From assembly GCA_036768485.1 (NCBI GenBank), contig JAVLUZ010000142.1:1017999-1081998 (forward strand): a stretch of DNA of 64,000 bases, written 5' to 3'. Within the stretch, counting starts at the first letter, position 1; each line of letters opens with the position of its first letter. Made by a program: the position numbers and the translations under genes. The notes beneath the pieces are model-generated. The model made no database searches. It was not told where the DNA came from and saw only the letters and a program-made list of their open reading frames with translations. This document shows, in pieces, positions 1-11,205 of this stretch. This DNA is from Mermis nigrescens (lineage: Eukaryota; Nematoda; Enoplea; Mermithida; Mermithidae).

Positions 1-158
1 AGATTGCAATTATAGCATTGATCTGATATATAGTTATCGTAACCCTGGGCTAACTGTCGATGAAAATTCTTAGAATTTATGCACGAAGTTATGTGAAACA
101 GACTATAACTTCGTGCATAAATTTTAGGAATTTTCATAGACAGCAAGCCGAGGGTTTC
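1..158. repeat. P-type repeat with a 50-bp-arm hairpin
   Basis: Positions 43-92 and 105-154 are imperfect inverted copies of each other, separated by a short spacer that contains GTGAAACAGACTATA. The first 60 bases are repeated at about 1760-1850, so this is a dispersed repeat related to the element at 1703-1858. The arrangement looks like two such units joined tail to tail. No coding potential was seen. Confidence 0.7.
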
Positions 159-161
159 GAT

Positions 162-430
162 CATACCTGGGCGTGATGGGGGAAGTTCGGGGGTATGCAG
201 CTCCCCTGAGAAACCAAATAACCCCTCCCTAGAAATCAAAATATTCCTAGAATTAAATTTTTTTTAATTTTTTTGTTTTTTCGCAATTTTTTGATGCCAA
301 TGGGTAGTGCTCGATGAGAAACCGTTGAAAAATTGTGTTTTCTTCGCCATACCACCATTTTTAAGGCCATTTTTAGACCTTTGAAAAATCTTGCACCCCC
401 CCCCCAGAACTTTGGTGCTGCCCACCTATG
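162..430 (-). mobile_element. hAT-type MITE family A, copy A1
   Basis: The copy is bounded by the family A terminal repeats, CATACCTGGGC at the left and the complement of CATAGGTGGGC at the right. It is flanked by a perfect 8-bp duplication GTTTCGAT (154-161 and 431-438). The interior carries the family hallmarks: runs of C/G next to an EcoRI-like GAATTC variant, and the segment reading GAGCACTATCCATTGGCATC on the opposite strand. It is non-coding. An 8-bp duplication with short terminal repeats is typical of hAT elements. Confidence 0.88.
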
Positions 431-554
431 GTTTCGATGTTTTTCAGATCAATTCTATGATCGCAATCTGTCAGCTTTTGTCGGCGAAGTTTTAAAATTT
501 TAAACTGAACTTGTGTGAAAGACTATAAGTGTATGTAAGATGCTTGGATAAACG

Positions 555-1115
555 TATAGTACCTGTTTCATTTATCCGAGAGCGTTTTTAGCACATCTTT
601 TCCGAGGCTACAGTAATTCTATCTTCCCTACTTATTGTAGGTCATTTAGAGACCACTGTAGCTACACAGGAAGGAGGAAGGAAAGGTTTTTCGATAAAAT
701 TTCTTACGGCATAATTTATCCTCGTCCTCCAGTAGATCATGCAACGTGCGGATGAAATTCGCGCATTCAGCTTGTCATAAATTGACTGTTAAGCGCAATA
801 GACTAGCATTCTAAATATCGTCTAAAACTTCCGCTTAGCGTAGTGGTAGAACGTCCGATTGTCGTCGAAGCAACACGGGTTCGATTCCTGCTGTAAGATT
901 TTTATTTAGCGCACTTACTGTAGTATGTCACAGCACTGTTCACATGCCTGAGTTAAGTCTATTTGCACGGTATTAATGCATTAAAAATGAAAAATGGCGG
1001 CCGCTCGCCACCACTCAACTTTTCTGTAGGGTTACAGTAAATTCCCTAATTATGCATACTGTAGCCTTCGAAAAAATTTACTGAAAAAGCTCTCGAATAA
1101 ATGAAACAGACTATA
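555..1115. mobile_element. TIR element P1 with long arms, carrying a tRNA-like insert
   Basis: The ends are inverted repeats of about 60 bp that start TATAGT..CTGTTTCATTTAT on both sides and extend to GGCTACAG. Loss of a TA on each side would fit a Tc1/mariner-style TA target duplication. A tRNA-like block with A and B boxes lies inside at 829-900. No transposase is encoded, so this would be a non-autonomous element. Confidence 0.75.
829..900 (+). pseudogene. tRNA-like sequence with Pol III A and B boxes
   Basis: An A-box-like TAGCGTAGTGG starts at 836 and a consensus B box GGTTCGATTCC starts at 878, at tRNA spacing. The acceptor and T stems pair poorly when folded by eye, so I read this as a tRNA-derived (SINE-like) head or a decayed tRNA rather than a working tRNA. 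It lies inside TIR element P1. Confidence 0.6.
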
Positions 1116-1262
1116 GTCCGTCAATGAACCTTCGTGCTGGGGAACCAATTTTCAGCCTTCGATGAAGTAGCAACAAAAGTGAATTCTACGCACCTTACAG
1201 AAATACACTTCTGCATAATGGAACTTCGTATATTTATCAATTGTCGTACACAGTATCGCGAC

Positions 1263-1522
1263 CATACGTGGGCAGCAAGAAAATTCTGGGGGTGCAAGAT
1301 TTTTTTGAAGGTCGAAAAATGGCCTTAAAAATGGTGGTATGGCGATAAAAACACCATTTTTCGACGTTTCTCATCAAGCACTATCCATTGGCATCAAAAA
1401 ATTGCGAAAAAAACGAAAAAAATTTTCAAAAATTGAATTCTGGGGGGTATTTTGATTTCTGGGGGGGTATTTTGGTTTCTGGGGGTGCATACCCCCCCAA
1501 ACCCCCCCCACGCCCAGGTGTG
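1263..1522 (+). mobile_element. hAT-type MITE family A, copy A2
   Basis: It starts CATACGTGGGC and ends with the complement of CACACCTGGGC. The target duplication ATCGCGAC is perfect (1255-1262 and 1523-1530). It has the standard family interior and no coding capacity. Confidence 0.9.
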
Positions 1523-1599
1523 ATCGCGACTGTTGCGTCAGTTAAGACAACGTTTGCTTGCAATCAGTTTATATTGATTCAAGAGTTGTGAATACGGTG

Positions 1600-1700
1600 A
1601 GCCGACATTACATAGAGCGCCGACATTAGAGCGCACGACATTAGAGTGCGCGGCATTAGAGCGCAGCGGCACTAGAGGCCGCGACATTAGAGCGCACAAT
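1600..1700. repeat. Minisatellite, unit about GCGCACGACATTAGA
   Basis: Five to six degenerate units of 13-17 bp contain the core ACATTAGAGCGC. The same core appears in inverted orientation at about 2936-2985 and singly near 1863. The inverted copies could mark the ends of a larger decayed element covering 1600-2985. Confidence 0.6.
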
Positions 1701-1702
1701 AT

Positions 1703-1858
1703 TATAGTCTGTTTCACAAACCTTAAGTCATAAATTTTAAAGGTATCTCCGACAAGTGCTGAGAGATTGCGATTATAGCATTGATCTGATATATAATTAT
1801 CTTAACCCTCAGCTTCCTGTCCTTGAAAATTCTTAGAATTTATGTGAAACAGACTATA
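1703..1858. mobile_element. Small TIR element P2 (156 bp)
   Basis: The first and last 16 bases are a perfect inverted repeat reading TATAGTCTGTTTCACA. If the outer TA on each side is the target duplication, the element is a Tc1/mariner-type MITE. The interior matches the left end of the window (1-60). Confidence 0.75.
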
Positions 1859-1860
1859 GA

Positions 1861-2935
1861 GCGCGCGACATTAAAGCGCAGCCATAATAGATGTTTTTCA
1901 CGTAACTTTACAAAACTTTTATGCTGATAAATGAAAGAATTCGCCGGTTAAAGCTTCGCGGACAAAACAAGTATGCCTTTCAAAAAAGTCCTTACTGTAT
2001 TTTACACTCGAGACTATTTTCAACGGATACGCTTTCTATTTTAAGGGGCAAGTTAATTACCTACGCATGAATATCTCGATATGAGGTAGTGATAAATGCA
2101 TGCGATTTCTTGTTTTGTAAAGCAATGAACAGACTCTTGAATTCTCTCATTACTTTCTTGTTGAGTTGTATACTGGTTGAATTAGTGGATGTACGAAAGT
2201 AGAAATTTTGGCTTTTTTACTTTCCTTTGGAAATGACAGTAACTTTTGAAGCAGTAGGTTTTGTGTAACGCCATTACACCTTTTTCACTTATTCTCTTGA
2301 CACAGATTCCAGGATTCATTTTCACAATTTTTTTGAATTGTACGCATTTACTGTAAGTTGTGCGAATCAAGCGTGAACTTTATTACTGCAGTAAACAATC
2401 ATAGAACTGCAATAAATGAGCAAAAGATCGAAATTAGTGTAAACATATTCTGCATTTCTGAGTCAAGAAAACAAGTGAAAAGGGTATAGTGCCATTAGAA
2501 AATACCTGAAAAGCTACAAAATAATATACTAAAATGACACCCTTACTACCGTAGTTTTAGAGCTGTAGGTGTTAGAACACAGATCAGTCTACTCTATGCA
2601 CAAAAGATGTTTAAATTAACGTCAAAATTGTTTTAAATAAGTAACACCAACAACTTTAGAACTAGCATAGGGGTTGTTTGGGGACATAATTGCAGAGCAT
2701 TCATCTCACTTTCCGTTGTAACAAACCGCATCGCACAAAGTCTATCGGTTCAAAAACTATTGATGCTTTCCAGAGGTATGTGAAAAATCAACATTTTTAC
2801 TTTACCTCCTATAATTCAACCAATTTACACTCCAACTATAAATTAAAGGCATATTCAAGAGCAGGATTTTCTGCCAGGCACAAAATGTAAGCTAGCGACT
2901 TAAACGCAAGCAGTTTCCGCTGATACATATGCGTC
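1861..2935. other. No supported gene
   Basis: This is AT-rich DNA. Short open frames occur on both strands but none shows recognisable protein features. It may be the interior of a decayed repeat, because its flanks carry inverted copies of the ACATTAGAGCGC motif. Confidence 0.5.
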
Positions 2936-3044
2936 ATCGCGCGCTCTAATGTCGGCGCTCTGTCGCTGCGCTCTAATGTCTGCGTGACGTGAATACCACG
3001 TAGGAGTGGAGAGATGCTACCCCTTCCAGAAGGCCGAATACCCC

Positions 3045-3222
3045 CCAGAAACTTCTTAATGTGGCAAAAAACACAATTTTTCAACGTTTCTCATCGAGCA
3101 CTATCCATTGGCATTAAAAAATTGCAAAAAAACAAAGCAATTTAAACATCGAATTCTGTGGGGATTTCGGTTTCGGCGGGGTATTCGAAGTTCGGGGGTG
3201 CATACCCCCCACGCCCGCGTGT
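3045..3222 (+). mobile_element. Decayed family A MITE fragment A3
   Basis: The interior block with GAGCACTATCCATTGGCAT and the C-rich right end match family A. The left terminal repeat is missing and no target duplication was found, so this copy is truncated or old. Confidence 0.65.
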
Positions 3223-3559
3223 GCCCACGAAAATTCACTGCCCCCTATCATCGATAGAAAACCGGAATTAATTTCTGGGCGATTTCGCCCCATCAGACCC
3301 CAAAAGTTGGCTATCGACGCGTTAGGCACCTATGTATATATAGAATATTAATTTACACAACGAAACGCTTCCTTGACAAATATGCTGCCCTTCCGAAAGG
3401 ACGAAAACTCGTGCATAAATTCAAAGAGCTTCATCTAAATTGGGATGCACAGATACGCATATGAAGCCTTCGTTCGCGCTCTTACACGAGTTTTAAAAAA
3501 TCCAATTTACAAAATTTATTAAAAACGTTTCTAATCAAATCTTTTATCATCGAATACAC

Positions 3560-3801
3560 CATACGTGGGCAGCGAGAAAATTCTGGGGGGTGCAAGATTT
3601 TTTTGAAGGTCAAAAATGGCCTTAAAAATGGCGGTATGGCAATAAAAACACCATTTTTCGACGTTTTTCATCAAGCACTATCCATTGGCATCAAAAAATT
3701 GCGGAAAAAACGAAAAAATTTAAAAAATTGAATTCTAGGGGGGGGGTATTTTGATTTCTGGGGGTGCATGCATACCCCCCAAACCCCCACGCCCAGGTGT
3801 G
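3560..3801 (+). mobile_element. hAT-type MITE family A, copy A4 (just past the MTRES1 stop)
   Basis: Both family A terminal repeats are present, with a perfect duplication GAATACAC (3552-3559 and 3802-3809). It lies about 55 bp downstream of the MTRES1 stop codon, so it probably falls in the MTRES1 3' UTR or termination region. Confidence 0.9.
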
Positions 3802-3855
3802 GAATACACCACTGAATAAGGGAAACGTGAAACGATCACAAATAAAAAAGATAAA

Positions 3856-4029
3856 TTATTCAGCGTAATCATCGACGGTCAACGTCTTCCACTTTTTGAC
3901 CCTCAATTTAAATGAATTCGATCGAGGAATCAACGCATAGTCCAGTATAATAACTCGAGACACGTCAGTGAAATTTGGATTTTCCGGGCAAATTCTTAGA
4001 AACATGTCCAACGTATCGCCCTTATTTAC
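3856..4029 (-). CDS. MTRES1: MTRES1 exon 4 (C-terminal, with stop)
   Basis: It encodes residues 148-204, starting VNKGDTLDMF and ending TVDDYAE. The acceptor is TTTTAG and the entry is phase 0. It holds the KGDTLD signature and the basic RNA-binding strand of the S4-like domain. No AATAAA was seen between the stop codon and the A4 MITE. Confidence 0.87.
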   Translation of the reverse strand, partial: VNKGDTLDMFLRICPENPNFTDVSRVIILDYALIPRSNSFKLRVKKWKTLTVDDYAE

Positions 4030-7000
4030 CTAAAATGAGGGTCAATAGATGACAAAAAAGGTACGAAATGGGAACAGGCGAATTTAAGCCGATAATGTTA
4101 GTGTTTTACTCAGATTTGGGAATAAAGTTTAATAAATTTAAGCTAGGAAAAGTTGACACTTTACACTAATTATGGATCACTTACCGAAATACGTCAGCTC
4201 GCGGTATGGAAGGTAATGTTAAAACTAATGTAAAGCCGATTAAAGGTTAGCCTCACAAGCATTGAGGATTAAATTTTAGAAACATTAAGTTTACACCAAA
4301 AGTCGCTTAAATAAGTGTAAAGAGTGTAAAGAGTGTAAACAGTTGTGACGACTTCATTATCATACGTTATTATCTACGTCGTTATCATTCATTATCATTC
4401 GTTACCATTATCATATCCCGCGTGTCTGCATAGAGCTACAGTAAGGTATGAAAAACAAAAAAGCAATGGTCGATAACAAGCAAAACTATGTAAAATATTA
4501 TTTAGTTTACACAAAATTGTAAATGCACGAAGGTTAAAATGTAAAATGTAAAGTGTAAAACATTGTGAAACGTAAAAAATTAAAATCTGAAACATTATCT
4601 TTACTAGATCATTTATAAGTGGTCTATGTAAGGCGCCAAAAGTGTAAAGAACTTCGTATCGCATCGTTAGAACTTTACCCTTGAATTAAGATCAGTGACC
4701 TACTTGGCCAAAGCTATTCATTTAAAATTTTCTACTTTACACAAAAACCGGCTTCGTACGCGCAAAACGTAAAATTAAACTGGACACGTTATCTTTTGTC
4801 ACAGATCCGTCCGATCATACGTGGGCAGCAAGAAAATTCTGGGGGATGGGGGGAGGTGCAAGATTTTTTAATGGTCAAAAAATGGCCTTAAAAATGGTGG
4901 TATGGCGTAAACACACCATTTTTCGACGTTTCTCATCAAGCACTATCCATTGGCATCAAAAAATTGCGAAAAAAACGAAAAAAATTTCAAAAATTGAATT
5001 CTGGGGGGTAGATTAATTTCTGGGGGGTATTTTGGTTTCTCGGGGGGGGGGTGCATGCCACCCCAAACCCTCTCCCCACGCCCAGGTGTGCGTCCGACTA
5101 ATACTCTGGCCTAATTTATCAAAAATCGTAGTTTATCGGCTACCGTTACCGCGAAAAAAATGAAACTAAATTACGATCAAATAAAAATATGGTGTAAACA
5201 AACGACCTAGCTTACTTCACGAGCGAGTTCCTTAATCTTCTGACCATTTAAGCGAACTTTGGCCGCCATGATCAGATCGCCCGCTTGCCTGAGTTGAGTA
5301 GACAAAAGTGAACTGAGGGAAAACGAGAATGTTCATTTAGTTATTTCTTTACTTTACACTACAGTACGCTTCGGCTGCTACATTTAATCATTGGTAGTTT
5401 AACAAATAATTGCATCAATGGCAGCTCTGAACGATCACAAACTTCGTAATTAAACTGGCTACTAAGCGAAATTTTTAGGATCGTTGCTTTACACTTAACA
5501 AGAATTCTACGATTAGGGCTTTACATTCACTAAATTCCATGCCTTTCTTTCAATTTACCACGAAGTCTTCATTTCTTCTTTTCCATTTTATAATTTGCAT
5601 TAAATTGTTCGTTCATTCCATAGATCTGTCTTCATTTTGCAGTCGCTATTTCATCTAAGACTGTCGATACAACTTAGGGATTTGGTGTAAAGTCGTCTTA
5701 GCTTAACAACAATTCTTAATTTACAACATTAAGCTGCCAGTATTTCTTATTTATTTTATTGAATTATATTTCATTGAATTATTTTATTTTTTATTATATT
5801 CTCTCATCAGTTTACACCATTAAACTGCGAGTTTAAATTATGAGTTTACACTCGGGTTACGCCAAACGCATTTTTGATTACAGCGTCAGCGCGTAACGAT
5901 ATAGAATTGACTTCGGTTATTTTGTAATCTTTGGCCAAATCATCGTCCAAGTCGCTCGCGTCTTCTGATAATCGATCCGAATTATTCTCGTCGTCATCTG
6001 CATCCTCTTCCAGTTTTTCTACCTCTTCGAACTATACAAAATTTCCATTATAATTGTTCTTTTTCGGAATTTTAATTTTTAAGTTTAAGTAAGTTTCAAA
6101 ATTATTTATTTTTAATTATTTTTTTTGTTTTCTAATCCTCTTTTTGACAGAAAAATTAAGTAATGGACTCACAATACCCGAAAAATTTACGCTTAGACAG
6201 GCCCATACAAATTGAATAGAAGTAGTGAGGAAATGTCCCCGAAATTTTTTTAAAACATTTTAGCAAAGGAACTATTAAAGGTAAAACTAAAAAATGAACT
6301 TAACTAAGTAATCTAAGCTTTTAAACTATCAGCGTAAAAATACTGGAAATTTCGGGTTCATTTTATGAAAATCACCAATTTATAGATATCCCCATCGTTT
6401 TTCGAGACATAAGCGAGACTGAATTCGGAGGAATTGGCGGAAATTTGGGGAAAAATTGGTATGTAAAAAATATTAAGAAAAAAGAATAAGCAAAAAATAA
6501 TAATGCACCGAATAAATAATTAAACGAAGGAAAACTGATACAAAAAATTAAAATTCCGTTTTATAAAGATAAACAAGGAATAAAAATATAATAAAAAATC
6601 TTCAAATTATATTATCGATATATTTTTTGATTCCTTTTTAAATTAAAGATATATAAAATATATAGAGGAACGGAAGGAGGAAAAATAAAAAAATACTTTC
6701 TTATGCACCTGTAGTGAGTGTGACCACACATGGGCGTGGGGGTTTGGGGGGTATGCAACCCCCAGAAGTTGGAATACCCCCCCCCAAAAATCAAAGTACC
6801 CCCCCCAGAAATTTTTTTTTGCTTTTTTAGCAATTTTTTGATGCCATTGGATAGTGCTCGACGAGAAACGTCGAAAACAGATGTTTTTTCGCCATACAAC
6901 CACTTTTAAGACAATTTTTTGACCTTTGAAAATTCCCCCCCCAGAAATTTTTTCACCCCCGCAGAATTTTGGTGATGCCCACCTATGAGTGTGACTCTTA

Positions 7001-8123
7001 AATTTCCGAATTCAGCCGAAAATGAGAAAGATGTTGTACGCTTATTAATGATCAAAAATTTTGTCATTGCGAATCTCTTAAATTGAGTTGAAATAACACA
7101 TTTTTAAAAATTACCGACACTTGCACAATTAAATTGCATTTGAGACTCGAAAAATGTTAAAAGCAAGAAAAGTTCAAAATTTTTCAGCTTTTCGGGCAGA
7201 ATAAAATCAATTTCTGAATTACTTACATTAAAAAAACAGCAAAATTGGACTAAAAAGGAAAATATCAAAAATCTCCGGCTTTTCGAGACCAATATTATGA
7301 TGTTCTTTAACATTTGCCATGCAGAAACTGTTAAACTGAGTTCAAAATATTAAAAAGTCAAAATATTCCGCCAACTCGCATCCTCAAATTACTTAATTTT
7401 GATGTATTCTTTCATGAGAAGCGTCAGACGTCATTCAAAAAATGCGAAACAGATAAAAAATGCAGTTTTATCACGTAAAACGCACTTCTGAATAGAACGT
7501 TATGTATATTACCAAAATAATGGGATTCTGGATTTGAGGCTAGTTATTTTAACAACCAGGACTAGAAAAATTCCCTAAAAAATTAAAACTTGGACCAAGT
7601 CGAATTCTAAGCAATCTTTTCATAACTGAATTGCTCGAATGACACCGAAAAATTTGGTCAGAGGTAATAATAAACACAAAAAATCTGATAAAGTCGCGAC
7701 TTTGATTATTTCTAGCATTATAATCTAGCTTTATTATCTTGATTCGCAATTAGACATGCTTCTTTTGTCCTTTAATTTTCCACCTATAAAATAATAAGAA
7801 GTAAGCTAGATGACGGACAAATCAGAACTATATATAAATGTCGAAATTTAAGCTACATACAGGCATAGTGAATTTTTCGAATTAAAAATAAAATAAAAAG
7901 TATAAATAAAAATAAGTAAAAAACACAAAAAACTTACTCGCTTTTTACCCTTTTTCATTAAACAATACGATGTATGAATAAATTTCGATCGAAAGCTATG
8001 CGATGGGCCAGGCAATGCATTAATTAGGCAATGAGAATAAAATCGACCGCTAACTGTGCGGAATTTAGTCAAATATTGAAGGACAGAATAAACAGCAAAA
8101 CGACTATTATTGATCCGTTGCAT
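3856..8123 (-). CDS. MTRES1: MTRES1 gene: mitochondrial transcription rescue factor, 4 exons
   Basis: The spliced product has 204 residues (human MTRES1 has about 240). Exons are 7938-8123, 5850-6031, 5216-5288 and 3856-4029. All introns are GT-AG and the phases fit (0, 2, 0). Residues 1-62 are rich in Arg, Ser and Phe and poor in acidic residues, like a mitochondrial targeting peptide. Residues 63-97 are strongly acidic (Glu/Asp-rich). From about residue 108 the sequence follows the S4-like RNA-binding fold of the family, with the signature KGDTLD at 150-155 and a basic tail KLRVKKWKTL. Known role: the family protein binds RNA in mitochondria and protects transcription under stress. The start is the first ATG of the targeting exon. 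Family A MITEs lie in introns 1 and 3 (A6, A5) and just after the stop (A4). Identification rests on recalled family sequence, not a search. Confidence 0.88.
4808..5098 (+). mobile_element. hAT-type MITE family A, copy A5, in MTRES1 intron 3
   Basis: The element proper is 4816-5090. The 8-bp duplications are CGTCCGAT (4808-4815) and CGTCCGAC (5091-5098), with one mismatch. The interior is of the standard family type. Confidence 0.88.
5216..5288 (-). CDS. MTRES1: MTRES1 exon 3
   Basis: It encodes the last base of codon 123 and residues 124-147 (QAGDLIMAAKVRLNG and on). The acceptor is CTCAG and the donor GTAAGC. The length of 73 fits entry phase 2 and exit phase 0. This is the helix and RLN segment of the S4-like domain. 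Confidence 0.87.
5850..6031 (-). CDS. MTRES1: MTRES1 exon 2
   Basis: It encodes residues 63-122 plus two bases of codon 123. It starts with an acidic stretch (FEEVEKLEED) and ends KNAFGVTR. The donor GTAAAC was preferred over GTAACC nine bases upstream, because only GTAAAC gives the phase needed to join exon 3 and keeps the family spacing between the KNAFG and RLN segments. Confidence 0.82.
6725..6987 (-). mobile_element. hAT-type MITE family A, copy A6, in MTRES1 intron 1
   Basis: It is flanked by a perfect AGTGTGAC duplication (6717-6724 and 6988-6995). The left end is CACACATGGGC and the right end is the complement of CATAGGTGGGC. Confidence 0.9.
7938..8123 (-). CDS. MTRES1: MTRES1 exon 1 (start, mitochondrial targeting peptide)
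   Basis: It encodes residues 1-62, MQRINNSRFA to KKGKKR. The donor is a consensus GTAAGT, exit phase 0. The composition is basic, hydroxylated and hydrophobic with almost no acidic residues, as expected for a mitochondrial presequence. Confidence 0.82.
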
Positions 8124-8821
8124 GATTATTTTTCGAATAAGTGCCGAAATGCTAATCTACGAAAACGACTACAAAGACATGACGTCACTCAATCCGTTAG
8201 AATCAAACAAAAGTAGAGCCCACATTCTGAGGAGGGGGTCCTAGATTGTATGATTTTTCATGATTTATTCTATTTATTTATTTTTATTTTATTATTTTAT
8301 TATTTTTTAAATTAAAAATTTGGTGGTAAAGCGAGGAAAAGCAAATGGCACCTGAAAATCGCAAAAACACGGAACCATTTATACAATTAAATTCAGAGGT
8401 TTGTGGAAATTATTCAAAGTTCTCCGGACGTCCAGTCCTTTATCACACTCATGTGAACTAGAATCCCGAAAATTCCTTCCGCGTAATCCCATGAACAAAC
8501 GAAGAAAAGAAAAATATTAAGGGTAATATAAGGAAAGAATTAATACGTTCAAATAAGCAAACATCAAGGCTGTCGAAAAATCTCAAAAAAACAAAAGCAC
8601 TTAAAAGAAAAAAATGAGAAAAAACAGTCGAAAAAAGTAGAAATGGTACTAACGAGTTCGGCACAAATTCGAAAAAAATTGATTTATGTAAATAAACGAA
8701 TTCAGGCGAGGATTAAAGCATGAAAACCGTTTCTATCGCACAAATTTCATCCGTGAGCACGAATTGACTCCGATCCTGGTTTAAAATCAATTTTAAATCA
8801 AAAATCGAAACGATCTGGGAG
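8124..8821. other. Upstream region of MTRES1, no gene seen
   Basis: This is AT-rich DNA between the MTRES1 start and MITE A7. It should hold the MTRES1 promoter, but I see no clear TATA box or other defined element. The T/A-rich run at about 8258-8320 is the only compositional feature. Confidence 0.5.
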
Positions 8822-9082
8822 CACACCTGGGCATGGGGAGGGTTTGGGTATGCACCCCTTCTTTTAGATAGCCGAATATTCCCTCCAATAAACCATAATC
8901 CCCCAGAATTCAATTTTGGACATGTTCTGTTCTTCCCGCAAACTTTTGATGCCAATGGATAATTCGCGATGAGAAACGTTGAACAATGGTGTTTTTTCGC
9001 CATACCACCATTTTTAAGACCATTTGTTGTTGTTTGAAAAATCTCAGCATTAACCCCTCGTATTTTGTGCTGTCCACGTACG
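8822..9082 (-). mobile_element. hAT-type MITE family A, copy A7
   Basis: The target duplication TCTGGGAG is perfect (8814-8821 and 9083-9090). The left end is CACACCTGGGC and the right end is the complement of CGTACGTGGAC. Confidence 0.88.
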
Positions 9083-9202
9083 TCTGGGAGTACTGAAATG
9101 TTGAATGTAAATTGGCAGGTATTTAAAACAGCAGATGGAAACAAGCGAAACTACTCTAGAAAATTGTAGCAGTCTGGCGAATTTTGAGCAGTTTCAATCA
9201 GG

Positions 9203-9585
9203 CATGCACAGCGTGGGAATTCTGGGGAGGGCTCAAAAACATTTCTCACATGCCTTTTAGGGCACAAAGGCCGAGAATGCACAACAAAAACACCATTTGT
9301 TGGCGTTTCTGTCGATACTCCATTTTTCTAGAATGTAAAACAAAAAATTTAGAAAAAATATGGAAATAATTCGGATAAATTGAAGAAAGTAAGTCAAATA
9401 ATAATTATTATGTGGTGCAAAGCGTCGAAAATCTGGCTTTTAAGCAAACAGGCGGCTTAAGACGCAAAGAATATTACTCTTCTACGAATTTTCTAAAAAA
9501 ATCGCCAATTCTGGGGGGAGTGAAAATCTTCCTGGGTGAAACTCATTCTTCCAAGCCTTTTCACTCCACGATCATGTGTGGTCTC
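9203..9585 (+). mobile_element. Family B hAT-like MITE, decayed copy
   Basis: The left end CATGCACAGCGTGGGAATTCTGGGG and the right end near GATCATGTGTGG match the family B ends defined by the copy at 19749-20157. No clean target duplication was identified. Confidence 0.6.
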
Positions 9586-9679
9586 AAGGTCTCGCGCGCG
9601 GTTCGGTGTCGCACAGATGCTAAGATTTAAAATTTGCGAGTTGATCACTTTGAGTAAATTAAATATTGAATATCACTAC

Positions 9680-9928
9680 CATAGGTGGGCGGCACCAAAG
9701 CTCTAGGAGAAGGGGGTGCAAGATTTTTTCAAAGGTAAAAAATGGTTTTAAAAATGGTGGCATGGCGAAAAAACACCATTTTTCATCGTTTCTCATCGAG
9801 CACTATCCACTGCATCAAAAAATAGCGAAAAAAACAAAGAAATTCAAAATTTCAATTCTGGGGGGAGGGTATTTTAGTTTCTGGGGGTGCATACCCCAAA
9901 CCCCACCCCTTCCCCACGCCCAGGTATG
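9680..9928 (+). mobile_element. hAT-type MITE family A, copy A8
   Basis: It is flanked by a perfect ATCACTAC duplication (9672-9679 and 9929-9936). The left end is CATAGGTGGGC and the right end is the complement of CATACCTGGGC. Confidence 0.9.
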
Positions 9929-10168
9929 ATCACTACCAATAAAGGATGCATAGAGACCTTATCTGGAACAACATTAAAACATAAAAGTCCATACTAAGCT
10001 ATGGTATTGTCTCCAGGAACTTAAGAAAGCCCAAATGTTAGTGAGTTTATTTATTTTTTATTGATTTTTTAATTTATTTTTTATTCTTTTAGTTCTATTT
10101 AGTTTTTAAATTCTTTTATTTTTTAGTCCGAAAGCAGTCAAATAATTGACAACGCAACGCGCAGCGAC

Positions 10169-10427
10169 CACACGTGGGCTTGTGGAAGGGGGGGGGGTTT
10201 GGGGGTATGCATCCCCCCGGAAGTTGGAATCCCCCAGAATTCAAAATACCCCCAGAATTCAATTTTTGAAATTTTTTGCTTTTCTAGCGATTTTTTGATG
10301 CCATTGGATAGTGCTCAATGAGAAACGTCGAAAAATAGTGTTTTTCACCATACGGCCACTTTTAAGACCATGTTTTGACCTTTGAAAATTTGTTCACCCC
10401 CCCAGAATTTCGATCTGCTCACCTATG
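10169..10427 (-). mobile_element. hAT-type MITE family A, copy A9
   Basis: It is flanked by a perfect GCAGCGAC duplication (10161-10168 and 10428-10435). Terminal repeats and interior are of the family A type. Confidence 0.9.
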
Positions 10428-10904
10428 GCAGCGACTAACACAAGTGATTCAAATGTAGTAAAGCATATGTAGGTAGACGGAAAAATTAGAGTGTCATAAA
10501 TAATTTTATTCATTCGTATAAAACAAACAACAAAGATCAATTAGACGAATAGAATAAGCAATCGCGTGACCTTTTGCGGCTAAAAATACGGCCACCTGTT
10601 CATCGCTGCTCTTCTAAGGACAGACTGGAAAAATTTTATCCATTTCAAACTTAGTTGTAGGAGTATTTTTCTAAAAAAAATTTTCTATCAGCGTTTGGCT
10701 TTTGATTACAAATGTTTTTTTCAGATACTTTTCCCAAAAAATTTTTTGATATTTTTTGATAAATTAAATCAAATTATTTCTTTATTTTTTATTTTTATTT
10801 TTTTTTGACGACAATATTTTTTGCTTATCTCGCTTGATTCAAAAAATTAATTTTCGGCTAAATTCACCAATTAGAAACCGAAAAAGTTGGTTAATGGTCG
10901 CCTA

Positions 10905-11164
10905 CACACCTGGGCGTGGGGGGTATGCACCCCCATCCAGAAACCGAAATGCCCCCCCCCCAGAAATCAAAATACCCCCCACCACAATTCAATTTTTGAA
11001 ATTTTTTATCGTTTTTTTCGCAATTTTATGATGATAATGGATAGTGCTCGATGAGAAACGTCGAAAAATGGTGTTTTTATCGCCATACCACCATTTTTAC
11101 GGCCATTTTCTGACCTTCAAAAAATCTTGCACCCCCCCCAGAATTTTCTTGCTGCCCACGTATG
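10905..11164 (-). mobile_element. hAT-type MITE family A, copy A10 (just past the EEFSEC stop)
   Basis: The flanks GTCGCCTA (10897-10904) and ATCGTCTA (11165-11172) match at 6 of 8 bases, suggesting an older insertion. It lies about 42 bp downstream of the EEFSEC stop codon. Confidence 0.82.
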
Positions 11165-11205
11165 ATCGTCTAAAAATTTTTGACATACAATCGATATTCG
11201 AATCA

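Noticed and set aside
829..900. Functional tRNA gene
   Set aside because: A and B boxes are present but the acceptor and T stems do not pair. Kept only as a tRNA-like sequence.
5856..5862. Alternative MTRES1 exon 2 donor at GTAACC
   Set aside because: It would leave phase 0 while exon 3 needs two bases, breaking the RLN segment. The GTAAAC donor fits both phase and family spacing.
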